Source: an uncultured Prevotella sp.
GTDB lineage: Bacteria > Bacteroidota > Bacteroidia > Bacteroidales > Bacteroidaceae
NCBI GenBank assembly: GCA_934230965.1
Contig: CAKQFW010000047.1
Span: 1-11,229 of the forward strand
DNA length: 11,229 nt
Direction: 5' to 3'
Shown here: one piece after another, positions 1 to 6,621 of the stretch
Layout: the number at the start of each line of letters is the position of its first letter
Position numbering within the stretch: position 1 is the first letter of the stretch
Program-made: the position numbers and the translations under genes
Notes under the pieces: generated by a model
The model's input: the letters and a program-made list of their open reading frames with translations, nothing else
Told to the model about the DNA's origin: nothing
The model's database searches: none

Positions 1-140
1 ACGAATATCTGCTGCAAAGATACACTTTTTCTAACGAATAATAACTAAAACTGCACACTTTTTCTAACGAATAATATCTGGAACTGCACACTTTTTCTAA
101 TGAATAATGATCAAAACCCTACACTTTTTCTAACGAATAG
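1..140. repeat. 33-bp tandem repeat array, four full cores plus one partial
   Basis: A 20-21 bp core (ACACTTTTTCTAACGAATAA) starts at 22, 55, 88 and 121, exactly 33 bp apart. Copy 3 has one C-to-T change and copy 4 ends in G. Bases 1-7 (ACGAATA) match the end of a further core in the same phase, so the array continues beyond the left edge. The 12-bp spacers are only partly alike; two end in AACTGC. On the minus strand 33 bp equals 11 codons, and one frame reads YYSLEKVCSFS-like units through copies 3, 2 and 1 without a stop, but a TAG interrupts it between copies 4 and 3. I infer a non-coding cis element or expanded microrepeat; translation cannot be excluded. Confidence 0.9.
15..22 (-). promoter_or_regulatory. 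Candidate -7 promoter element for a gene left of the window
   Basis: Read on the minus strand the bases are TATCTTTG followed by CA, matching the Bacteroidetes -7 consensus TAnnTTTG. It lies in the leftmost spacer, next to a repeat core, and points out of the window. I see no TTTG at the expected -33 distance, so the match rests on the -7 element only. Confidence 0.4.
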
Positions 141-380
141 TGCTTAGAGAAGAGGGGGCGCTGGGCTGGTAATGTGTTGCTTTTTTGTGCTTCAGTGTTG
201 CTGCATGGTATAAAACAAGCTGTTATGGTATATCGTAGATAGGGAAAATGGGGGTTAATTATTGTTAATATCTCTATCATAAAGAAAGAAAAAACATGCA
301 GATAATGATAAAATGCGTATATTTGCATAAATAATAACTCACAGGTAACGAATTAAGACAAACAGATAAACAGATACGGT
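141..380. other. Intergenic region without a convincing gene
   Basis: Between the repeat array and the first plus-strand gene I find no supported gene. A 69-codon minus-strand open frame (328 to 119) has no family resemblance and ends inside the repeat array with SLEKV, so I treat it as chance. The AT-rich right half holds the promoter element at 318-325. Confidence 0.6.
318..325 (+). promoter_or_regulatory. Candidate -7 element of the 381-4520 operon
   Basis: TATATTTG, followed by CA, fits the Bacteroidetes TAnnTTTG consensus on the coding strand, 55 bp before the ATG at 381. No clear TTTG is present 19-21 bp upstream. If used, transcription would start near 330-333, leaving a leader of about 50 nt. 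Confidence 0.5.
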
Positions 381-695
381 ATGATGAAATATATACTCAC
401 AACTATGATGATGGCTATGCTCACGTTGTGCGCTCCTGTTCAGGTGCGTGCTAATGTTGCCATTGAGATTATTGAGAACGACCTTCAGCCCACAGCTGCC
501 AACATCACGGTGAACGGTGCTACGATACGTGTATCTGGTGCCAACGGCAAGACTATGTATGTTTACAACCTGGCTGGTGTGCGCATACATAGCATTAAGG
601 TGGAAGGTGCCGATCGCACCTACGACCTGAACCTCTCGAAGGGGTGCTATATTATAAAGGTGGGCACCACCGTGCGCAAGGTGTCGCTGAAATAA
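381..695 (+). CDS. Small secreted protein with T9SS type A-like C-terminal sorting domain
   Basis: 104 residues. Residues 1-25 form a signal peptide (hydrophobic MMMAMLTLCAP, likely cut after VRA). The rest from about residue 47 resembles the type A sorting domain of the type IX secretion system: a beta-rich stretch with VYNLAGVRIHSI at 61-72, then DLNLSKGCYIIKV at 82-94 and a basic KVSLK end. That domain normally sits at the end of large exported proteins, but here almost nothing precedes it. The start is the first of two adjacent ATGs; 384 is equally possible. It is followed after 42 bp by the transpeptidase gene and is probably the first gene of the operon. Function is unknown; it could be a small surface protein, a remnant of a larger cargo protein, or a periplasmic beta-sandwich only resembling the sorting domain. 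Confidence 0.75.
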   Translation: MMKYILTTMMMAMLTLCAPVQVRANVAIEIIENDLQPTAANITVNGATIRVSGANGKTMYVYNLAGVRIHSIKVEGADRTYDLNLSKGCYIIKVGTTVRKVSLK

Positions 696-737
696 ATAAT
701 TGAGTGAAAGAAAGCGTGTAATATTGTAAGCAGATAG

Positions 738-2297
738 TTGAAACACTTTCTATTGATATTTTGTCTCCTTATGGAGATGCTTTTTTGTGTATCGTGTGGA
801 CCGACCCAGCAGAAGCTGCCTGTTACACGCGACAGCTTCGCTGATATGACCCTCGACGGCTTTCATATCAGCGAAAAACGCATTAGGAGCTATATTGCCG
901 ACCTAATGTATGAAGACCATGACCGCCAAGCCGCCGACCTCAAAGTAAAAGATTATTATAAAAACGCGGGCCCCTTCTTATGGATAGGGCGTGATGGCGT
1001 GGCCCATTGTGCCGACAGCGTACTGAAATATGTGGCACGGGTGAAGGAGATGGGCTTTTCGCAGCACCGTTTTCGCCTTGATGCTATACAGCGCGACAAG
1101 CAAACAATTGATAGCTTGAACCTGGGCGATGAAAACATTAACCGTGTGCTGGCAAGGTTAGAATATAACCTAACAAAGGCTTACTTGTGCTATTGCATAG
1201 GGCAGCGTTTTGGTTATACCAGTCCGAAGAGAATCTTTAATCGTCTTGATGTGCGCGATAGCGACTCGGTGCATAAAACCTATAACGTGCTCTTTGATGT
1301 GCCTGTTAAAACGCCCTCGCATCATTTTGTGTTACAAGCCTTTAACAAGGTGCGCCACGACAGCGTGGGGTGGTTTTTGCGACAGTCGGTGCCCAATGAT
1401 CCGCTGTATGCTCGTCTTCAGGCCATGCTGGGGCAGCACACATCGGCTGCCGAACGTAAACGCATCTTGTGCAATATGGAGCGCTGCCGCTGGAGCGTTG
1501 ACGACAGTAGGTATAACCATAAAAAGTATGTGTTGCTGAATGTTCCGTCGCAAGAGCTTGACGCCATTGATGGTGACAATAAGCTGAGCATGCGCGTGGT
1601 GTGTGGGTCGCAAAAAACAAAGACACCGCTGCTGCAAAGTTATATATCGCGCATAGAGCTAAATCCGCAATGGATTATTCCGAAAAGTATTGTAAAGAAA
1701 AGCGTGGCTCCACATGCGGGCGATGTGGGATACTTTGAACGTCACCGATATTTTATACAAGAGCGTAAAACGGGTAAACAGCTAAACCCTGCTCTGGCTA
1801 CACCTGCTATGCTGGTGGGTAACGATTTTCATGTTATTCAGCGTGGCGGAAAGGGTAACGCCTTGGGGCGCATGATATTCCGTTTTAAAAACAACTTCTC
1901 GGTGTATCTGCACGACACCTCTAACCCCGCACTCTTCTCGGCCAACGACCGATTGGCCTCGCATGGCTGTGTGCGTGTGCAACGGCCTTACGATTTGGCC
2001 GTATTCTTGCTGGAAGATAAGGATGAGGCGCTGCTTGATAAGATAAAATATTCGTTCACCGTCGACTTTCCTGAACCTTCAAAAAGTAATAACGACGATG
2101 AAGAAGATAATGGCGCTGTGCCCACTGTAAAGGTGGATAAAGCCCGACTGGTACGGTGGGTAACGCTTACGCCACAAGTGCCGCTATATATTACTTATTA
2201 CACATTGTTTAACACGGCTAACGGACAGCTGCGCTCGTATCCAGACATTTATGGATATGACAATGCGCTGTATGAAACCCTAAAACTGTATTTGTGA
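738..2297 (+). CDS. L,D-transpeptidase, YcbB/LdtD-like lipoprotein
   Basis: 519 residues. It probably makes 3-3 peptidoglycan crosslinks, or other L,D-transpeptidation, in the periplasm. The YkuD catalytic motif is clear: His392, then SHGCVR at 408-413 with nucleophile Cys411 and Arg413. The C-terminal VPLYITYYT (481-489) followed by DIYGYD (503-508) is typical of YcbB-type enzymes. Residues 1-20 look like a lipoprotein signal ending CVSC with Cys20 as the lipid site; Cys at -3 and Glu13 inside the hydrophobic stretch are unusual. The start is TTG, placed directly after an in-frame TAG, so no longer start is possible; ATG at 771 would leave too short a signal. An acidic insert (NNDDEED, 451-457) lies between core and tail. 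E. coli YcbB is longer, about 615 residues. Its stop overlaps the sigma factor start. Confidence 0.92.
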   Translation: MKHFLLIFCLLMEMLFCVSCGPTQQKLPVTRDSFADMTLDGFHISEKRIRSYIADLMYEDHDRQAADLKVKDYYKNAGPFLWIGRDGVAHCADSVLKYVARVKEMGFSQHRFRLDAIQRDKQTIDSLNLGDENINRVLARLEYNLTKAYLCYCIGQRFGYTSPKRIFNRLDVRDSDSVHKTYNVLFDVPVKTPSHHFVLQAFNKVRHDSVGWFLRQSVPNDPLYARLQAMLGQHTSAAERKRILCNMERCRWSVDDSRYNHKKYVLLNVPSQELDAIDGDNKLSMRVVCGSQKTKTPLLQSYISRIELNPQWIIPKSIVKKSVAPHAGDVGYFERHRYFIQERKTGKQLNPALATPAMLVGNDFHVIQRGGKGNALGRMIFRFKNNFSVYLHDTSNPALFSANDRLASHGCVRVQRPYDLAVFLLEDKDEALLDKIKYSFTVDFPEPSKSNNDDEEDNGAVPTVKVDKARLVRWVTLTPQVPLYITYYTLFNTANGQLRSYPDIYGYDNALYETLKLYL

Positions 2298-2848
2298 TGG
2301 CGGCATATAACGAAAACGAACTCTTGCAGCGATTGCTTGATGTGGGTACTCGGCGTGAGGCTTTTGCCGACATGGTGCGACAGTATAGCGAACCGCTGTA
2401 CTGGAAGATACGGCGTATGGTGCTGGCGCATGAAGATGCCGACGATATCTTGCAGAATGTCTTCATCAAGGCGTGGAGCAGCATTGATGGTTTTCAAAAC
2501 AGGTCGAAGTTGTCGACGTGGCTCTACCGCATTGCCATCAATGAGGCACTCGACTTTATTCGTCGACAGAAATGTCGTATCGCTACAGCCAGTGCCGATG
2601 ATGACATGGCGCTGGCTAACCGACTTTTGGCTGACGACAATTTTGATGGCGATAGGGCTGAGGCGCTGTTGCAACAAGCTATCGCTCAACTGCCAGAGGT
2701 GCAACGGGCGGTTTTTACGCTGCGATATTACGATGAGATGAAATATTCGGAGATTAGTCAACTGCTGAACACCTCGGAAGGAGCGCTGAAGGCAAGCTAT
2801 CATATCGCCGTAAAGAAAATAACAGAATTTTTCAACGAACACGATTAA
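2297..2848 (+). CDS. ECF-type RNA polymerase sigma factor
   Basis: 183 residues, the usual size for an extracytoplasmic-function sigma factor. Region 2 spans about 24-92, with the DADDILQNVFIKAW helix (47-60) and STWLYRIAINEALDFIRR (73-90), the -10 binding part. Region 4 spans about 125-178, with LPEVQRAVFTLRYYDEM, then the helix-turn-helix YSEISQLLNTSEGALKASYH. It lacks a long C-terminal extension. ATG at 2297 shares its A with the TGA of the transpeptidase gene (TGATG), implying translational coupling; a GTG at 2294 is an alternative start. It is followed after 45 bp by a one-helix membrane protein likely to be its anti-sigma factor, so it probably responds to a signal at the envelope. Family assignment is firm; the regulon is unknown. 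Confidence 0.95.
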   Translation: MAAYNENELLQRLLDVGTRREAFADMVRQYSEPLYWKIRRMVLAHEDADDILQNVFIKAWSSIDGFQNRSKLSTWLYRIAINEALDFIRRQKCRIATASADDDMALANRLLADDNFDGDRAEALLQQAIAQLPEVQRAVFTLRYYDEMKYSEISQLLNTSEGALKASYHIAVKKITEFFNEHD

Positions 2849-2893
2849 ACTTTCAATATATTTATACGTCAAATAAGCAAAACAATAAATACT

Positions 2894-3277
2894 ATGGATG
2901 CTGAAGAGAAACTTTTTGAGCAACGGTTCGGAAAGAAACAACCGTTTACCGTGCCCGACGGCTATTTTGACCAACTGGCCGAGAGGGTGATGGAGCGCTT
3001 GCCAGAGCAACAGCCTGCATCCGTGCCACAGGTGCCTTTAAGAAATAGATGGCGTAGGTGGGCCGTGGCTGCCGCTGCTGTGGGCGTAATAATGACGGGC
3101 TCGCTGGTCTTTATTGGTCAACGCTCGGGCAATGAGAGCTTGGCAACGATGAAGCACCGCGCACCTGCTGCTACCGATATTCACTCATCATCAGACTACA
3201 GTTCGTTAGACATGGCCGCCGACTATGCCATGCTTGACAATGACGAGATATACGCAATGGTATCTGAAGAACAGTAA
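2894..3277 (+). CDS. Putative anti-sigma factor, single-pass membrane protein
   Basis: 127 residues. A hydrophilic N-terminal part with FTVPDGYFDQL (18-28) and RVMERLP (31-37) precedes one membrane helix at about 56-76 (AVAAAAVGVIMTG), flanked by the basic NRWRRW, so the N-terminus should be cytoplasmic and the 50-residue tail periplasmic. The tail is acidic and ends DNDEIYAMVSEEQ. This layout, its position right after an ECF sigma gene, and the PDGYFD motif that I recall from small proteins beside Bacteroidetes sigma factors point to an anti-sigma role. No zinc-binding HxxxCxxC motif is present, so it is not a ZAS-type anti-sigma factor. The role is inferred from context. Confidence 0.7.
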   Translation: MDAEEKLFEQRFGKKQPFTVPDGYFDQLAERVMERLPEQQPASVPQVPLRNRWRRWAVAAAAVGVIMTGSLVFIGQRSGNESLATMKHRAPAATDIHSSSDYSSLDMAADYAMLDNDEIYAMVSEEQ

Positions 3278-3288
3278 ATAATTATATA

Positions 3289-3774
3289 ATGACGAAAAGG
3301 TATTTCTTCTTACTAATATGTTTGCTGGCTGGTGTGCTGACGTTGTCGGCACAAAAACCTATGCAACCTGGGCCAGGACCTGTGCCCGGGGTATTGCCAG
3401 AACCGTTTAATCCGGAAAAGTTTGAGGCTGAACTGGAGCAATATATCACTACAGAGGCTTGCTTGTCGCCACGCGAATCGGCACAGTTCTTCCCGCTGTA
3501 TCGCGAGATGCGTAAGAAGCAGTTGGCGCTATTCGGCGCAATGCGTCGCGGTCGTTATGTGAACATGAAAAACAATGACGAATGTTTGAAAATGATTCGC
3601 GAGAACGATAAACGCGATGTGGAAATGAAAAAACTGCAACAAAAATATCATAACGAGTTTTTGAAGGTGTTGCCAGCCTCAAAGGTGTTTCGCATCATTC
3701 AGGCTGAAGAACAGTTCCACCGTAAGGTGTTTAAACGTGCCTTCAAACGCGATTATAACCACCGACACCGATGA
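3289..3774 (+). CDS. Spy/CpxP-like secreted helical protein
   Basis: 161 residues. Residues 1-21 are a signal peptide ending LTLSAQ. A Pro/Gly-rich linker (PMQPGPGPVPG, 24-34) follows, then a charged, mainly helical region with LSPRESAQFFPLYREMRKK (59-77) and a C-terminal part rich in Lys, Arg and His. The LSPRESAQFFPLY segment resembles the LTxxQ-type repeat of the periplasmic stress proteins CpxP and Spy and the similar proteins seen beside Bacteroidetes ECF sigma genes. It begins 11 bp after the putative anti-sigma gene and its stop overlaps truA. It may bind unfolded envelope proteins or take part in stress sensing; this is inferred from fold-like features and context. Confidence 0.7.
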   Translation: MTKRYFFLLICLLAGVLTLSAQKPMQPGPGPVPGVLPEPFNPEKFEAELEQYITTEACLSPRESAQFFPLYREMRKKQLALFGAMRRGRYVNMKNNDECLKMIRENDKRDVEMKKLQQKYHNEFLKVLPASKVFRIIQAEEQFHRKVFKRAFKRDYNHRHR

Positions 3775-4520
3775 TGAGATATGTAGTTTGGTTTGCCTAT
3801 GACGGCACACGCTATCATGGCTGGCAGATACAGCCCAATGGGGTGACGGTGCAGCAAGTGTTGCAAGAGGCGCTGTCGAGATTGCTGAAGACAGATATCA
3901 CTGTGGTGGGTGCAGGACGTACCGACTCGGGGGTGCATGCGCGGCAGATGGCCGCACACTTTGATGTGGAGCAGCCGCTTGATGGTAAAAATTTGGCCTA
4001 CCGCTTGAACCGCATCTTGCCTTATGACGTAAAGGTGTATGATGTGTGCCAGGTGCCTGAGCAGTTTCATGCTCGGTTCAGTGCCATTAAACGCACCTAT
4101 CATTATTATGTGCACCGCGACAAAGACCCTTTCTTGCGCATGTATTCGTGCGAACTGCATTACGACCTCGACTTTGCTTTGATGAACGAGGCTGCACAAT
4201 ATCTGTTACAGGTTGACGACTTTGGCGCTTTCTGCAAAAGTCATACTGATGTGAAGACTACGCTGTGCAACGTTACAGAGGCACAATGGGTGCAGGTGTC
4301 TGACCATGCTTGGTATTTTGTGATTTCGGCCAACCGCTTTTTGCGCAATATGGTGCGCGCTGTGGTGGGAACACTTATTGAGGTGGGACGCCATCGAATG
4401 ACGCTGGAACAGTTTCGTGACGTGGTGGCAGGAAAGAATCGATCGGATGCGGGCGAAAGTATGCCAGGCCACGCTCTGTTCTTAGAACGAGTGGAATATG
4501 CTCCTGAGAGTATGGAGTAG
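3771..4520 (+). CDS. truA: tRNA pseudouridine(38-40) synthase
   Basis: 249 residues, normal family length. TruA isomerises uridines 38-40 in the tRNA anticodon stem-loop. Visible signatures are AYDGTRYHGWQIQPN (9-23), the catalytic motif GAGRTDSGVHA (47-57) with the nucleophilic Asp52, SAIKRTYHYYV (104-114), and NRFLRNMVRAVVGTLIEVG (188-206). The ATG at 3771 overlaps the upstream stop as ATGA; the next codon, 3774, is also ATG and would give the more usual MRY start. The overlap suggests coupling to the Spy-like gene. The last six residues (APESME) and the stop codon lie in the first copy of a 21-bp tandem duplication, so the C-terminus may have been altered recently. Confidence 0.97.
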   Translation: MMRYVVWFAYDGTRYHGWQIQPNGVTVQQVLQEALSRLLKTDITVVGAGRTDSGVHARQMAAHFDVEQPLDGKNLAYRLNRILPYDVKVYDVCQVPEQFHARFSAIKRTYHYYVHRDKDPFLRMYSCELHYDLDFALMNEAAQYLLQVDDFGAFCKSHTDVKTTLCNVTEAQWVQVSDHAWYFVISANRFLRNMVRAVVGTLIEVGRHRMTLEQFRDVVAGKNRSDAGESMPGHALFLERVEYAPESME

Positions 4521-4541
4521 GCTCTTGAGAGTATGCAATAA
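4500..4541 (+). repeat. 21-bp tandem duplication at the truA 3' end
   Basis: Copy 1 (4500-4520) encodes A-P-E-S-M-E-stop, the true end of truA. Copy 2 (4521-4541) follows directly in the same frame and would encode A-L-E-S-M-Q-stop. The copies agree at 17 of 21 positions. The second copy lies beyond the stop and is not translated unless the TAG is read through. Confidence 0.85.
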
Positions 4542-4574
4542 AATAATATTTATTTTGACCTATGCTGATTTTTT

Positions 4575-4613
4575 ATATGTACGTTAACATATATACGTTG
4601 ATATATACGTTGA
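4575..4613. promoter_or_regulatory. Operator-like repeats upstream of the EamA gene
   Basis: ATATGT (4575-4580) and ACATAT (4587-4592) form a 6-bp inverted repeat with a 6-bp spacer. ACGTTRA occurs three times, at 4581, 4595 and 4607, the last two inside TATATACGTTGA units. The group lies 46-84 bp before the transporter start, where a regulator could bind. Low sequence complexity lowers confidence; I find no TAnnTTTG element here. Confidence 0.35.
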
Positions 4614-4658
4614 GGTTTTATATATAAAAGGTTTTTGTAATAGGCCATAAAAACAATT

Positions 4659-5576
4659 ATGTGGTTAATCCTTGCTTTCCTATCAGCCACGCTGTTAGGA
4701 TTTTATGATGTATTTAAGAAAATGGCGTTGCGTGGCAATGCCGTCATTCCGGTGTTGTTCCTCAACACCTTGTTTTGTTCGCTGATATTCATTCCATTTA
4801 TTGTGGCTTCGACCACGGGCGTGCTTGCTACCGACTCGCTGTTCTATGTGCCCGCCTGTGGATGGGAGGTGCATAAATATATTGTGCTGAAGAGTTTTAT
4901 TGTGCTTTCGTCGTGGCTCTTCGGCTATTTTGCCATGAAGCATCTGCCCATCACTATTGTTGGGCCTGTTAATGCCACTCGGCCTATCATGGTGTTGGTG
5001 GGCGCTATGCTGGTGTTTGGCGAACAGCTGAACTTGTGGCAGTGGGGTGGCGTGTTGTTGGCCATCATCTCGTTCTTCTTGCTCAGTAAGAGTGGTAAGA
5101 AAGAAGGCATCGACTTTAAACATAACCGATGGGTTTACTTCTTGGTGCTGGCTGCCGTGTTTGGCGCCGTGAGCGGACTGTATGACAAATATCTGATGGC
5201 GCCTGTTACTGAGGGTGGATTGGGTTTGGCTCGTATGGCTGTGCAAAGTTGGTATAACCTGTATCAGTGTGTGTTGATGGGACTGATGCTCTTGCTATTA
5301 TGGTGGTCGCAGCGACAGTCGACCACTCCTATGCATTGGCATTGGAGTATTGTGTTTATCAGCCTCTTCCTCAGTGCTGCCGATTTTGTCTATTTCTATG
5401 CACTGAGTCTGCCTGAAGCCATGATTTCTATCGTATCGATGATACGTAGAGGTAGCGTTATTGTGAGTTTCCTCTTTGGAGCTGCTGTCTTTCGCGAGAA
5501 GAACCTTGGTGGAAAAGTTGTCGACTTGCTGCTCGTGCTCCTCGGCATGGTGTTCCTCTATATCGGTAGCCGATAG
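4659..5576 (+). CDS. EamA/DMT-family inner-membrane transporter
   Basis: 305 residues, very hydrophobic, with about ten predicted membrane helices in two homologous halves (roughly 1-145 and 157-304), the classic drug/metabolite transporter layout. Each half ends with the family pattern: FGEQLNLWQWGGVLLAI (120-136) in the first and FREKNLGGKVVDLLL in the second, and the first also has the VGPVNATRPIMV segment (101-112). The substrate cannot be read from sequence; the family exports or imports amino acids, nucleotides and other metabolites. It is separated from truA by 138 bp of AT-rich DNA and probably has its own promoter. The stop codon lies in a small perfect hairpin (TATCGG-TAG-CCGATA, 5561-5575) without a following T run. 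The 202 bp downstream hold no gene that I can see. Confidence 0.9.
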   Translation: MWLILAFLSATLLGFYDVFKKMALRGNAVIPVLFLNTLFCSLIFIPFIVASTTGVLATDSLFYVPACGWEVHKYIVLKSFIVLSSWLFGYFAMKHLPITIVGPVNATRPIMVLVGAMLVFGEQLNLWQWGGVLLAIISFFLLSKSGKKEGIDFKHNRWVYFLVLAAVFGAVSGLYDKYLMAPVTEGGLGLARMAVQSWYNLYQCVLMGLMLLLLWWSQRQSTTPMHWHWSIVFISLFLSAADFVYFYALSLPEAMISIVSMIRRGSVIVSFLFGAAVFREKNLGGKVVDLLLVLLGMVFLYIGSR

Positions 5577-5778
5577 GCTATATTGGCAGCTGATATTAAA
5601 AAAATAAGTGCTGCATGCAACTTTTACATTGACTTTTCCGTCATACCATATATAAAGACATCTAAAACATAGAATGTAGAGAATATTATCTTGCATTAAA
5701 GAGTGGAAAATAATCTCAATAATAGGCGTATGATGTCTTATCAAATAGGTATTTGAAAACTCATAGAAAAGAAACGTT

Positions 5779-6621
5779 ATGAACAGAATGTTTTGTAGAA
5801 GTTTGATGCCAGTAATGCTTTTGTGCATGCTGTGTGTAAGTGTTAGTTCTAACTCGGCTAACAGAGATTCGGGCAATATCATCGAAGCAGGAAGTGCTAC
5901 CCATTCAACCGCAAAGACGGTTGTTAAACGTAACTTAGCTTATTATAAAGCCATTCGTACCACGGGGGCTTTTGATGTGTACTTTACACAAACTAATAAG
6001 GCGTCGACGATAAGAATTGAAGGTGCAAGGGAAGATGTGGAACGCGTAACATGGAATATTGATAAGAATGGTGTGCTGAACATCGGACAACGCACCTTTG
6101 ATAAGAATTTCTTTAAAGGAAGAAGCAGACATGAACTTAAGATTTATGTATCCTCGCCCGATTTGATTGCTATCACATCAACAGGCGCTGGCGATGTAAA
6201 GGTGGTGTCGGCGCTGGATACTGATGTGCTGCGTATTGAGCAAAAGGGTGCTGGTGATGTAGAATTTGAAAAGCCGTTGATATGCGACCAGCTTTTTGTT
6301 TCGCAGTATGGTGCTGGCGATGCCGATTTGGATAAGGTGACAGCGCAAACGGTAAGCCTTGATCTTTATGGCGCGGGAGACATGGAGGTAAAGAGCCTTC
6401 GTGCCGCAAAAATAGATATAAAACTGCAAGGTGCGGGCGATATTGATGTAAAACTGGATAGGGCTGGAACGGTGAACAGTACGCTTTACGGTGTAGGAAC
6501 CATTGAACTGGAAGGAACGGTTAATGTTGTTAATGTGAAACGTTTCGGCTCTGGCAGTATTGATACTTCGAAACTGCGCGTTATGACTGGGCGGCACCCC
6601 AGGAAAGCACGCTTACGGTAA
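5779..6621 (+). CDS. DUF2807 (head GIN domain) secreted protein
   Basis: 280 residues. Residues 1-27 are a signal peptide (MLLCMLCVSVSS core); no clear lipobox. From about residue 50 the protein is a DUF2807 domain: NLAYYKAIRTTGAFDVYFTQ (52-71) is the usual opening, then a repetitive beta-helix with GAGD at 136, 157, 178, 198 and 218, about 20-21 residues apart, degenerating to GVG (238) and GSGS (257). Such proteins are common in the Bacteroidetes envelope; the function is not established, and adhesin is only an annotation label. The ATG at 5779 is the only start giving a signal peptide. The last 13 codons overlap the convergent comF-like gene, and the basic tail GRHPRKARLR looks like a chance extension after loss of an earlier stop. 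Confidence 0.88.
   Translation: MNRMFCRSLMPVMLLCMLCVSVSSNSANRDSGNIIEAGSATHSTAKTVVKRNLAYYKAIRTTGAFDVYFTQTNKASTIRIEGAREDVERVTWNIDKNGVLNIGQRTFDKNFFKGRSRHELKIYVSSPDLIAITSTGAGDVKVVSALDTDVLRIEQKGAGDVEFEKPLICDQLFVSQYGAGDADLDKVTAQTVSLDLYGAGDMEVKSLRAAKIDIKLQGAGDIDVKLDRAGTVNSTLYGVGTIELEGTVNVVNVKRFGSGSIDTSKLRVMTGRHPRKARLR

Noticed and set aside
1..140. CRISPR array
   Set aside because: The 12-bp spacers are too short and partly alike, the 33-bp unit is a simple tandem repeat, and no cas genes are visible.
119..328. 69-codon minus-strand open frame ending in SLEKV
   Set aside because: No family resemblance, no promoter element seen before it, and its end falls in the repeat array; likely chance in AT-rich DNA.
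2249..3010. 253-codon minus-strand open frame
   Set aside because: It lies fully opposite the sigma factor and its partner, whose families and overlaps are clear; no recognisable domain.
4695..5246. 183-codon minus-strand open frame
   Set aside because: Shadow of the EamA gene; composition (many His, Gln) typical of antisense to membrane-protein codons.
5561..5575. Terminator after the EamA gene
   Set aside because: The hairpin TATCGG-TAG-CCGATA is perfect but short and no T run follows it.
5298..5882. 194-codon minus-strand open frame
   Set aside because: It is antisense to the transporter end and the DUF2807 start; low complexity, His-rich, no domain.
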